A stretch of DNA of 20,032 nucleotides from CBCXVS01 sp965178525 (GTDB lineage: Bacteria; Tectomicrobia; Entotheonellia; Entotheonellales; Entotheonellaceae), in assembly GCA_965178525.1 (NCBI GenBank), contig CBCXVS010000126.1, forward strand, positions 1 to 20,032, written 5' to 3'. The notes below the pieces were generated by a model that worked only from the letters and a program-made list of their open reading frames with translations, made no database searches and had not been told where the DNA came from. Shown one piece after another: positions 7,006 to 14,082 of the stretch. Both the position numbers and the translations under genes were made by a program. The stretch's first letter is position 1. Each line of letters starts with the position of its first letter.

Positions 7006-7788
7006 TCATGGCCCGGAAGGCAACGGAGAAGGCGCGCCTTTGTGCGCCAATCCCTGTGCTTCCAAGGCGGCGAGGGCAGCCCCTATCATCCCGGCTTCAT
7101 TCCGCATCTGCGCGGGCGCCACGGCACAGGCCAGCTCCAGCCGCGGCAGGAATTTGGCATGCTTTTTACTCACCCCACCGCCAAGGATGATCAGATCGGG
7201 CCAAAAGTATGCCTGCATGTGGGACAGATAGACGTTGAGACACTTCGCCCACTTCTTCCAACTCAGCCCTTTCGTCTCACGCACCAGAGCCGACGTCCAC
7301 TTTTCCGCTTCCCGCCCGTTGATTTCGATATGCCCAAGTTCGGTATTGGGGACCAAGTGACCATTGACAAAGAGCGCGGTGCCAATGCCGGTCCCGAGGG
7401 TACATAGGAGCACGGTTCCGGCGACGTCCTTGCCCGCGCCGAATCCCATTTCCGCATACCCGGCCGCATCCGCATCGTTGAGAACGGTGACCGCACACCC
7501 GGTCGTCTGTTGCAAGACCTCTTGCACGTTATACCCAATCCATTGCGTCGCAATGTTCGCCGCCGTTAACGCCACGCCATGACGAATGGCTGCAGGCATA
7601 CCGCAGCCAATGGGACCCTGCCAATTAAAATGCGCCACGAGCTGCGCGACGGTCTCAGCGACGGCCTCAGGGGTGGCAGGATCTGGCGTCAGCAACCGAT
7701 AGCGCTCGGCAAGCAACGCCCCCGTCTGGGTATGGACGGGCGCCCCTTTGATGCCCGTACCGCTAATATCAATGCCGAGAATATCCAT
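7006..7788 (-). CDS. ppgK: Polyphosphate glucokinase (ROK family)
   Basis: The 260-residue protein is a ROK-family sugar kinase that closely resembles polyphosphate glucokinase, which phosphorylates glucose using polyphosphate (and often ATP). The N-terminal phosphate-binding loop is GIDISGTGIKG (D7, K14). RLLTPDPATP, LNDADAAGYAEMGFGAGK (catalytic D105) and TLGTGIGTALF with NTELGHIE (H153) follow the actinobacterial PpgK pattern closely. The WPDLIILGGGVSKK segment is also typical. ATG 7788 has GAGGAGG upstream; the longer frame to 7863 has no family resemblance. The gene converges on the dioxygenase with 34 bp between stops. The C-terminal tail (KGAPSPLPSGP) looks unstructured. Confidence 0.92.
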   Translation of the reverse strand: MDILGIDISGTGIKGAPVHTQTGALLAERYRLLTPDPATPEAVAETVAQLVAHFNWQGPIGCGMPAAIRHGVALTAANIATQWIGYNVQEVLQQTTGCAVTVLNDADAAGYAEMGFGAGKDVAGTVLLCTLGTGIGTALFVNGHLVPNTELGHIEINGREAEKWTSALVRETKGLSWKKWAKCLNVYLSHMQAYFWPDLIILGGGVSKKHAKFLPRLELACAVAPAQMRNEAGMIGAALAALEAQGLAHKGAPSPLPSGP

Positions 7789-7940
7789 CTCGTCCTCCTC
7801 GTGTGTGCTCTTGCTGATCAGGTCACGCCTGCGAAACGCGTACAAGTCTACCAAAGAACGCACGGGAGCTGAACCGATCTTCGGTCTCCGGACTCAGGAG
7901 CGGCTGAGAGGCAGGCAAACAACGATCCAACGACATGTCA

Positions 7941-7983
7941 TCAAGCGGCATATCCCTGTAGGCGACAGGGACATGCCGCTTGA
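7941..7983 (-). terminator. 19-bp stem-loop between the oxygenase and ppgK genes
   Basis: Left arm 7941-7959 and right arm 7965-7983 pair over 19 bp with a 5-nt loop. The single mismatch on the plus strand (A·C) becomes a G·U wobble on the minus-strand RNA, so the hairpin is complete only on the transcript of the minus-strand genes. It starts 25 bp after the stop of the 8008-9042 gene and could end its transcript. No U-run follows, so it could instead be a processing or stability element. Confidence 0.6.
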
Positions 7984-8007
7984 CATTGTGGGCCTGAGGG
8001 ACGCGCG

Positions 8008-9042
8008 TCAGGAACGTGGCTTCGCCGTAAGCGCTAAGGTGATATTGGGGCGAGATGTGTTCGGAGAGTTCGTGTGGGTTTGCAGGAGGACACGATGCTT
8101 GGTGGGTAAAATACCGAGTTGTTTATCCATTTGATTCGAAGGAAAGATCGCCAGTGCATGAGGCGTCATGCCTAATTCCAACCAATGATTCTCTTTATAT
8201 ATTTCCGTTCTGATCGTATCGCGATCACCCGCTAAAGCCGTGATAATCTTTTCGCCATCTATATGAGGTTCTCCAATAATTCGAGTATCTGCAGGAATAT
8301 CTTGTTCATTGGGTTTTTTTAAAAAATTATTCATTCTGATAAGTATAGGATTAATTCTTGGAATTAATAATGCAAGCGCAAATAACTCTCTTATGACTTT
8401 TTTATCAAATATACCACTAGCTATAATACGGTGTGCATCCAGCTTATAGCCAAGCCTTGTCCAGGCACCACCTGAATCTTTTAAAAGATTAAATATCTGG
8501 TCAAGATCGGATAAGGATTTGGGATATTGTAAAATTTCGATGGATACGCAATAAGGGGGTAACGCATAATTCCTTGGGAATGCACTATGTACGATATCGG
8601 CCATGAGGTCCCAGGTGGTACGAAGGAGATCGTCAGGCAACGCGACTTTATCGCTTCCGATATAGAAACTATCGGGTACGGCTTTCATACGACCATCCGG
8701 GTCCGGCCAAAGTAAAACCTTTCGGGCGATATGGGCGATACCTTGCGATACAAAACGCAACATATCACCCGACGACAGGTTGCCCGTTTCATGATTCCGT
8801 GCCAGCGTCAACAGGTTGCTTTCCCAAGAAAACATAGGCCCACAACAGGCGTCAATGGCCCAATCGGGACTGCCTAAAATGCGTCCCCAGATTTCACGTA
8901 CGCGATAGTCATCTTCTAGAACGACAGCTTTTGCTCCGGCACGGAATGTATCCCCCAGTCGCCCAGGTTCTAAGTCATCACGGGAATAGGTGACAATCGC
9001 CTCTCGATGCGCACGCGTTGTTGCGTGATTGTTCGCCAACAT
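8008..9042 (-). CDS. 2OG-Fe(II) oxygenase-like protein (isopenicillin N synthase-type fold)
   Basis: The 344-residue protein is divergent overall, but its C-terminal half fits the DIOX/2OG-Fe(II) oxygenase jelly roll. GEPHIDGEKIITAL gives H260 and D262, followed by the strands TEIYKENHWLELGMTPHALA. HRV provides the second His (H316), and R331 in RPNITLALTAK fits the 2-oxoglutarate-binding Arg of the RxS motif. Enzymes of this fold hydroxylate, desaturate or cyclise small molecules, but the substrate cannot be predicted. The N-terminal 240 residues were not recognised. ATG 9042 has AGGGAGA upstream. Codons between about 8200 and 8560 are clearly AT-richer than in neighbouring genes, which suggests lateral acquisition. 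It lies between the two kynurenine-pathway genes on the opposite strand, followed by a strong hairpin. Confidence 0.6.
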   Translation of the reverse strand: MLANNHATTRAHREAIVTYSRDDLEPGRLGDTFRAGAKAVVLEDDYRVREIWGRILGSPDWAIDACCGPMFSWESNLLTLARNHETGNLSSGDMLRFVSQGIAHIARKVLLWPDPDGRMKAVPDSFYIGSDKVALPDDLLRTTWDLMADIVHSAFPRNYALPPYCVSIEILQYPKSLSDLDQIFNLLKDSGGAWTRLGYKLDAHRIIASGIFDKKVIRELFALALLIPRINPILIRMNNFLKKPNEQDIPADTRIIGEPHIDGEKIITALAGDRDTIRTEIYKENHWLELGMTPHALAIFPSNQMDKQLGILPTKHRVLLQTHTNSPNTSRPNITLALTAKPRS

Positions 9043-9566
9043 GATGGTTTCTCCCTATTGTAAGTCCTGAGGCAAAATTAAATTGATATCTTTCCTCTGG
9101 AGAAATTTATATATCAAGGTATTGATGCCCAGGCGCTTAAGTCCCCGAACACAAATAGGTGTCTATCTTTTCTCTGGAAAAACGATATCGCTCATGTCGT
9201 CCAGGCACTTATCCCTACCCCAATCTAGTCATGCAGCCGAAGGTACTCGAGAGCTTCTGGGTCTGCTTGAAAAAAAGCGCTCACAAGGCCGAGGAGCGCG
9301 GCGTGTGTCGACGTGTAAATGCGTGATGGCGCAGCCAATCCATCACTCTGTCGGCAGTTCGCCGAGTCGGCATGAGTCAGGACAAACACCACGAGTGACT
9401 GGCGGGCATGGCAACGGCGGCAGGCACGAAAAAATCCCTTGACTTTCGGGCGTTATCTTCTCATCTTCCAAGAGATGGCGGTAACCGCGCCCCCGTGTCT
9501 CACCGCCCCTTATGTTGGGACATCGGGCGCATGTAGGAACGTCATACAGGGAATCCATCACACCCC
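9043..9566. other. Intergenic region upstream of the oxygenase-like gene and kynU
   Basis: No convincing gene is seen in these 524 bp; open frames here lack family resemblance and ribosome-binding sites. The left part is AT-rich, like the oxygenase gene it precedes, with a TTGATAT/ATATCAA inverted repeat at about 9082-9117. The right part holds a candidate plus-strand promoter (9439-9467) and a short palindrome GCGGT-A-ACCGC at 9478-9488, next to where transcription would start. Confidence 0.5.
9439..9467 (+). promoter_or_regulatory. Candidate kynU promoter
   Basis: TTGACT (9439-9444) is followed after 17 bp by CATCTT (9462-9467). The palindrome GCGGT-A-ACCGC at 9478-9488 overlaps the predicted transcript start and could be an operator. 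The match was made by eye only, and the -10 is poor. Confidence 0.28.
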
Positions 9567-10853
9567 ATGATACCGTTCCAACCGACCCCAGCCTGTGCTT
9601 CCGCTCTGGATGCGAACGATCCCTTGGCCAAGTATCGCGACGGCTTTCACCTACCGCAGACGCCGGACGGACAGGCCTGGCTGTATTTGTGTGGCCATTC
9701 GCTGGGTCTGCAACCCAAGACCGTGCCGACTTATGTGGCGCAAGAACTGCACGACTGGGCCTGCCTCGGTGTCGAGGGACATTTTGCGGCCCGAAATCCA
9801 TGGCTGTCGTACCACGAAACCCTGACGGCGCAAACCGCAACCCTCGTGGGCGCCACCCCACTCGAAGTGGTCGTCATGAATGCCCTCACGGTGAATGTCC
9901 ATCTCCTGCTGGTGTCCTTTTATCGCCCCACGCCCAACCGCTATAAAATCTTGATCGAGGCCGATGCCTTTCCCTCGGACCGCTACGCCGTCGAGTCGCA
10001 TCTGCGATGGCACGGCTATGACCCCGTGGACGCCCTGCTCACCCTGCAGCCCCGTGACGGCGAAGCGGCCGTGCGCACGGAGGACATCGAGGCGTTGCTG
10101 GCACGGGAAGGTCACGCCATGGCCCTTCTTTGGTTGGGCGGCGTGAACTATTACACCGGGCAAGTCTTCGACATGGCTCGCATCACCCAGGCGGGGCATG
10201 CTCAGGGATGCCTCGTCGGCTTCGACTTGGCGCATGCGGTCGGGAATGTGCGCCTGCAGCTACACGCCTGGGAGGTGGATTGCGCGGCGTGGTGCTCGTA
10301 TAAATATCTCAATGCCGGGCCCGGCGCCGTGGCCGGTTGCTTTGTGCACGAACGGCATGCGTATGCGCCGGAGACGCCGCGCTTGGCAGGATGGTGGGGG
10401 CACAACAAAACCACACGGTTTCAGATGCCGCCAGCCTTCGACCCCATTCCTGGCGCCGAGGGTTGGCAGCTCAGCAATCCGCCGATCTTGCAATTGGCCG
10501 CGTTACGGGCCTCCATGGACCTCTTTGACGAAGTCGGCATGCCGCGTCTGCGCGCCAAGAGTGAACGCCTGACCGGCTACCTGGAATTCCTGCTCGACCA
10601 TCATGCGCTTGACGGGGTGTCGATGATCACGCCACGCGACGTGCCGCAGCGCGGCGCCCAACTTTCTCTACGCATCGCGCACAACGGGCGCGCCTTACAC
10701 GACTATTTAACCCAAGCGTATGTCATCTGCGACTGGCGCGAACCGGATGTGATCCGGGTTGCCCCGGTTCCTTGGTATAATTCGTTTACGGATGTGTTGA
10801 CATTCGTTGATCTTTTGGCCACCGCGCATACCCAGGTAATGCAGTCCCCTTAA
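9567..10853 (+). CDS. kynU: Kynureninase
   Basis: This is a fold-type I PLP enzyme of 428 residues, close to the usual 415-430, that cleaves kynurenine or 3-hydroxykynurenine to anthranilate or 3-hydroxyanthranilate plus alanine. Diagnostic segments are LYLCGHSLGLQPK at the N-terminus, FPSDRYAVESHLRWHG, LVGFDLAHAVGN with the PLP-ring Asp, and WCSYKYLNAGPG with the Schiff-base lysine K246. GWWGHNKTTRFQM and the late GAQLSLRI and VIRVAPVPWYNSF blocks also match. The start lacks a strong ribosome-binding site, but MIPFQPTPACASALDANDPL aligns with known N-termini. It supplies the substrate of the dioxygenase at 6372-6971. The IS begins only 6 bp after its stop, so its native terminator is gone or lies beyond the element. 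Confidence 0.95.
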   Translation: MIPFQPTPACASALDANDPLAKYRDGFHLPQTPDGQAWLYLCGHSLGLQPKTVPTYVAQELHDWACLGVEGHFAARNPWLSYHETLTAQTATLVGATPLEVVVMNALTVNVHLLLVSFYRPTPNRYKILIEADAFPSDRYAVESHLRWHGYDPVDALLTLQPRDGEAAVRTEDIEALLAREGHAMALLWLGGVNYYTGQVFDMARITQAGHAQGCLVGFDLAHAVGNVRLQLHAWEVDCAAWCSYKYLNAGPGAVAGCFVHERHAYAPETPRLAGWWGHNKTTRFQMPPAFDPIPGAEGWQLSNPPILQLAALRASMDLFDEVGMPRLRAKSERLTGYLEFLLDHHALDGVSMITPRDVPQRGAQLSLRIAHNGRALHDYLTQAYVICDWREPDVIRVAPVPWYNSFTDVLTFVDLLATAHTQVMQSP

Positions 10854-10859
10854 ACATTA

Positions 10860-10876
10860 GGGTTGTTCCCCAATAG
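10860..10876 (+). repeat. IS left terminal inverted repeat
   Basis: GGGTTGTTCCCCAATAG pairs with the right terminal repeat at 11848-11864 with two mismatches. TA precedes it at 10858-10859. Confidence 0.85.
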
Positions 10877-10953
10877 TTAATGAGGTAGGCTATCCTCCCC
10901 CAAACGATGGAGGGAGCCCAGCCAGGTCATTGGTTATCCGAGATGATCGGCAG

Positions 10954-11457
10954 ATGAAAGCCTTAACCGGTGTGTCTCAGACGCAATTTGACTTCTTGCT
11001 GCCCGCCTTCAGCCACGTCTATCAACAGGCTCAGCAAAAACGCTATGAGGAGGGTGTCCAAGCTGGCAAACGCAGCCGAAAGCCGGGTGCAGGTATCAAA
11101 GGCAAATTACCCACTCTGCCAGACAAACTCCTGTTCGTTCTATATTATTACAAGACGTATCCGACGTTTGATGTTCTTGGTGCACAATTTGGTATGGTAC
11201 GTTCGAAAGCGAATGAAAATCTCCATAAGCTCTCTCCCATCCTGTATGACACGTTAGTGCAGTTAGACCTCATGCCTTATCGAGAGTTGAAGACCCCAGA
11301 GTCGTTGAGGGAGGCGTTGTCAGGTGTGGATCAACTGATTATTGATGCGACTGAAAGAAGCTATCGCCGGTCACAAGATGAGACGACCCAACGTGAACAC
11401 TATAGTGGTAAAAAAAAGCCATACGCTGAAAAATACAGTGATGTCGATGCCGGATAA
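10954..11457 (+). CDS. IS5-family transposase, frame A (N-terminal part)
   Basis: From ATG 10954 the product has a helix-turn-helix-like N-terminal half (KLPTLPDKLLFVLYYYKTYP, then a FGMVRSKANENL recognition helix). It is followed by the first catalytic Asp in QLIIDATERS (D131) of a DDE_Tnp_4 domain. The frame leaves the conserved track just after HYSGKKK and stops at 11457 with residues that do not fit the family. The second half of the RNase-H fold continues in the +1 frame. The switch falls on a run of eight A residues (11410-11417). A TTG eight codons upstream (10930) is an alternative start. The protein alone would lack the second Asp and the Glu, so activity requires frameshifting or slippage. 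Confidence 0.85.
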   Translation: MKALTGVSQTQFDFLLPAFSHVYQQAQQKRYEEGVQAGKRSRKPGAGIKGKLPTLPDKLLFVLYYYKTYPTFDVLGAQFGMVRSKANENLHKLSPILYDTLVQLDLMPYRELKTPESLREALSGVDQLIIDATERSYRRSQDETTQREHYSGKKKPYAEKYSDVDAG

Positions 11458-11854
11458 ATGGATCGTCTTTCTGGGCCGTACGTTTAGTGGTCACAACCAT
11501 GATTACAGCATGTTAAAACAAGAGTTCCCACTGGACTTAGACCGGTTTAGTGACGTAGAAGTTTGGGTGCACCTGGGTTATCAGGGGATTCAGTCGGACT
11601 ACAAAGGCGAAATGCTTGAGATTCCACACAAGAAACCCCGGAAGAGCAAGACGAATCCGACTCCAGAATTGACGGCGGAGCAGCAGGCGGCGAATTATGC
11701 CGTGAGTCAAGTTCGCATCTTGATCGAACATGCCATCGGCGGTATGAAGCGTTTCAACATTTTGGTGCAGCGTTTCCGCAACCGCAAAGATCACTTTGAG
11801 GATGATTCGGTGGGCATCTGGGCTGGGCTAGGGAACCTGATCTTATGCTATTGA
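11342..11854 (+). CDS. IS5-family transposase, frame B (C-terminal catalytic part)
   Basis: Family-like sequence starts at about 11411 with SHTLKNTV and continues through FSGHNHDYSMLKQEF (second catalytic Asp, in HDYS) to VRILIEHAIGGMKRFNIL (catalytic Glu). It ends at TGA 11852-11854 inside the right terminal repeat. The region 11342-11410 in this frame is only the antiframe of frame A. It is in the +1 frame relative to frame A, so the full transposase would arise by +1 (or -2) frameshifting or transcriptional slippage at the A8 tract, unless this copy has decayed. The partial copies at the window edges do not cover the tract, so they cannot decide this. Confidence 0.82.
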   Translation: MMRLKEAIAGHKMRRPNVNTIVVKKSHTLKNTVMSMPDKWIVFLGRTFSGHNHDYSMLKQEFPLDLDRFSDVEVWVHLGYQGIQSDYKGEMLEIPHKKPRKSKTNPTPELTAEQQAANYAVSQVRILIEHAIGGMKRFNILVQRFRNRKDHFEDDSVGIWAGLGNLILCY

Positions 11855-11864
11855 GGAACAACTC
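11848..11864 (-). repeat. IS right terminal inverted repeat
   Basis: Read inward on the minus strand this is GAGTTGTTCCTCAATAG. The same sequence ends the partial copies at 54-70 and 20007-20023. It overlaps the transposase stop codon. Confidence 0.88.
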
Positions 11865-11866
11865 TA

Positions 11867-13117
11867 TTGACGATACAAGATGTCGAGCATGCGCCATTGT
11901 GGGCTCCGGGAGCCGTTGGCCGGGAGTACGAGGATTTTTTGCAGCATCTGGAGGCGGCGCAACCCCTCCTGGAGCGACAATACGGCCCACATTGGCTAGT
12001 CGTTCTGCTGGTCGATGAATTGGACGCTGCAGTTGACGCCCTACGGAACGACCAATTTTTTCAGAATCTGCGTAATTTATTGATGCTCTCTCGTTTTCAT
12101 CGCCATTTTCGTCTGGTCGCCAGTGGTGTGAACACGATGGCCGACCTCATTACATCTGGCTCCTCACCGTTGAACAATTTACGCAATCAATATTTAGGCA
12201 TCCTGACCGAGACCCAAGCGCGTCAGCTCATTGCCGCTGGGTTCGCAGACGGTCTTGATCGTGAGGCCGAAATACTCCTGTTCCACCGTATGGGCCGGCA
12301 CCCATACCTGCTCCAAGGGCTCCTGGAATATTTATGGGAGGACGGTGGCAAGATCGACGAGTTCGCCATCCGGCAGGCGGAGAGGACCTTTCTCCGCGAA
12401 CATCATGATTTTCACCGTTGGCTAGACGCTTTTGGAGAGGCGGAGCACGCCATCTATCAGCTCTTAGCCGAGAGTCCGAAAGGCACCTTGCACATCCGCG
12501 ATATTCGTCGTGGCATCGATGCTTCCCACGCGTTTCATCTTGATGACGCCCTCACTATCCTCAGTTATCACGGCGTGATCGATGACCGCGATCCCGACGA
12601 ACCCAAAATTGCCGGAGTGCTGTTTCGTGATTGGTACTGGCATAGGACGCCGGAGCCGTCCGCTCGCCGGACGCTCAGTCTGTTCTACAGCTACTCTCAT
12701 CGAGATGAGACGCTGAGAAATGACCTTGAGACGCATCTGGCATTGCTCAGGCGCCAAGAGATCATCGCCAGCTGGCACGATCGCCAGATTTCGGTTGGCC
12801 AGGAGTGGGAAGGGCAAATCGACCGGCATCTCGAGGAAGCCGATATCATTCTCCTGCTCATAAGCTCGGATTTTCTTGCCTCCGACTACTGCTACGACAT
12901 CGAAATGCAGCGTGCTTTGGCGCGCCATGAGGCGGCAGATGCTGTTGTCATTCCGGTCATGATTCGTCCTGTGGACCGCACAGATGCGCCATTCGAGACT
13001 TTACAAGCCCTTCCCACGGATGCAAGGCCCGTGACGACCTGGGATAATCAAGATGAAGCCTGGCTCAATGTGGCGCAGGGTATCCGCCAGGCAGCTGAGA
13101 GGCTTCGCACGTTCTAA
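11867..13117 (+). pseudogene. AAA/STAND ATPase-TIR protein, 5'-truncated by the IS
   Basis: The open frame of 416 codons begins at a TTG right after the IS target dinucleotide. It encodes the later part of an ATPase with Walker B (LVVLLVDELD, about residues 43-52), the FFQNLRNLLMLSRFHRHFR and SSPLNNLRNQYLG segments, and a helical/winged-helix region to about residue 260. A C-terminal TIR domain covers about residues 265-416: SLFYSYSHRDE, WHDRQISVGQEW, ADIILLLISSDFLASDY and DIEMQRAL, with the likely catalytic Glu E346. Such TIR domains cleave NAD+ in bacterial immunity proteins. The Walker A half is missing and is not found left of the IS, so this is a decapitated defence-type gene. The TIR part itself looks intact, and leaky expression from the IS could still make it. 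Confidence 0.85.
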
Positions 13118-13137
13118 ATCCTCCTGTGTCAAATGCT

Positions 13138-13180
13138 GCCCCCCATCCTAGCCTTCCCCAACCAGGGGGACGGGGTATCT
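13138..13180. terminator. Possible bidirectional stem-loop between convergent genes
   Basis: A C-rich run (around 13152-13159) faces a G-rich run (13165-13176) in the short gap between the TIR fragment and the minus-strand vapC. The pairing is short (TCCCC with GGGGA, plus flanking C/G runs). It resembles common intergenic C/G-rich palindromes and may end transcription from both sides. Confidence 0.3.
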
Positions 13181-13222
13181 ATCGTATGCTAATAGGATGC
13201 GACATATGCATGAACGGAGCGG

Positions 13223-13648
13223 TCAATGCATCCAATCCGCAACGCGAAGGTTGGGAACCCGCTGGAAATCCCGCAGGTTGGCGGAGAGCAGCAGGGCATC
13301 ATGAACCAAGGCGATGGCCGCGATCTTGAGATCCATCGTCCCGATGCGAATACGCTGGTGGCGCAAATATTGGAACGCCTTGGCCGCTTGGTCATCGAAC
13401 AGCACCAGTTGCCACCGCGAAAAGAAGTCAAAAAGGCGCAGCAACTCTTGGTAGGCAGGCACCTGTCGAGGCGCATCGTCGGATCGGTTGATCAATGCTA
13501 ACCATCCCCGCATCTGTTCTTCGACGGTGATAACCGTCGTGGCAACGTCCTGATCAGCTGAGGCGTTCAGCCGGGTCGTGAAGGTGACGAACTGGGAATA
13601 AGCGGGGTATTTGAGTACGTTGATATGGTCGGTGTCCAGCAGAATCAC
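13223..13648 (-). CDS. PIN-domain ribonuclease toxin (VapC type)
   Basis: The 141-residue protein has the PIN-domain acidic cluster: D5 in LLDTDHIN, E43/E44 in VITVEEQMRG and D106 in IGTMDLKIAAIA, with a final N/D pair in LSANLRDFQRV. VapC toxins are Mg2+-dependent RNases that cut tRNA or rRNA and are neutralised by a partner encoded just upstream. Here the antitoxin stop overlaps this start by four bases (ATGA), the usual coupled arrangement. The RIRIGTMDLKIAAIAL segment is characteristic of the tRNA(fMet)-specific-like VapC group, although target specificity cannot be read from sequence alone. Confidence 0.88.
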   Translation of the reverse strand: MILLDTDHINVLKYPAYSQFVTFTTRLNASADQDVATTVITVEEQMRGWLALINRSDDAPRQVPAYQELLRLFDFFSRWQLVLFDDQAAKAFQYLRHQRIRIGTMDLKIAAIALVHDALLLSANLRDFQRVPNLRVADWMH

Positions 13649-13845
13649 AACTGTGCCTGCCGGCGGTCCGCTTCGCGGATGCGCTGCCCTTCTTCATCGA
13701 TTTCCTGCATCACCGGATCATCCGCAAACATGCCCAGCGTGCTCCGCCAATCCTTTTTTCCAGCCACGGGGGCAGACTGTGAGAGGAGTTGAGCCACGGT
13801 TGCTTCTAAGGCGGTGACCCGTTCTTCGAGGGTCGGCGTTGTCAT
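13645..13845 (-). CDS. Antitoxin-like small protein partnered with VapC
   Basis: The product of about 66 residues starts with an N-terminal coiled-coil-like helix (LEERVTALEATVAQLLSQ). It is followed by DWRSTLGMFADDPVMQEIDEEGQRIREADR, a segment seen in small antitoxins that wrap VapC-type toxins. It lacks an obvious DNA-binding domain. Starts at GTG 13851, ATG 13848 and ATG 13845 are all possible. GGAG at 13854-13851 sits best for 13845. Its stop overlaps the vapC start. An extended -10 promoter lies about 55 bp upstream. Confidence 0.75.
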   Translation of the reverse strand: MTTPTLEERVTALEATVAQLLSQSAPVAGKKDWRSTLGMFADDPVMQEIDEEGQRIREADRRQAQL

Positions 13846-13898
13846 CATCACTCCATTTGTTTGGGCTGCATCGTGCGCCGATCATGGTTTCAAGCCGA

Positions 13899-13907
13899 AT
13901 TATAGCA
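13899..13907 (-). promoter_or_regulatory. Extended -10 promoter of the vapC module
   Basis: On the minus strand the sequence reads TGCTATAAT, a perfect extended -10 element. No good -35 is visible 17 bp upstream, which is tolerated with a TGn extension. Transcription would start near 13892, giving a leader of about 47 nt to the antitoxin start. Confidence 0.5.
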
Positions 13908-14009
13908 TACGGGTAGGTCGCCGATGAGGTCGGTACAGCTAGGTGAGGCTCTCGACCTGTTTATGGCCTCTCGCCTCTGAAGGCGCCCACCGTATCACGT
14001 TTCGGAGTA

Positions 14010-14018
14010 TGTTAAAAT
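14010..14018 (+). promoter_or_regulatory. Extended -10 promoter of the molybdopterin oxidoreductase gene
   Basis: TGTTAAAAT is an extended -10 with one mismatch to TATAAT. No -35 is evident. The leader of about 58 nt contains AAGAGG-CA-CCTCTT (14067-14080), a small inverted repeat that includes the likely ribosome-binding GAGG and could limit translation. Confidence 0.38.
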
Positions 14019-14082
14019 CGGTGCGGGTACAGGCGCCAGGGTGTAGGCACTGTGATAAGCGCGATAAAGAGGCACCTCTTGC

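Larger units (their letters stand above)
10860..11864 (+). mobile_element. Complete IS5-type insertion sequence (1005 bp)
   Basis: The element is bounded by imperfect inverted repeats: GGGTTGTTCCCCAATAG at the left and, reading inward, GAGTTGTTCCTCAATAG at the right (15 of 17 matching). TA dinucleotides at 10858-10859 and 11865-11866 flank it, as expected for a TA target. It carries a transposase split into two overlapping frames. The right end is identical to the partial copies at both window edges. The left flank is the intact kynU 3' end while the right flank is the interior of a TIR gene, so the flanks do not describe one interrupted gene. Confidence 0.92.

Noticed and set aside
9343..9861. 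Minus-strand open frame over the kynU start
   Set aside because: The product is Arg/Pro-rich, has no domain and overlaps the N-terminus of a clear kynureninase.
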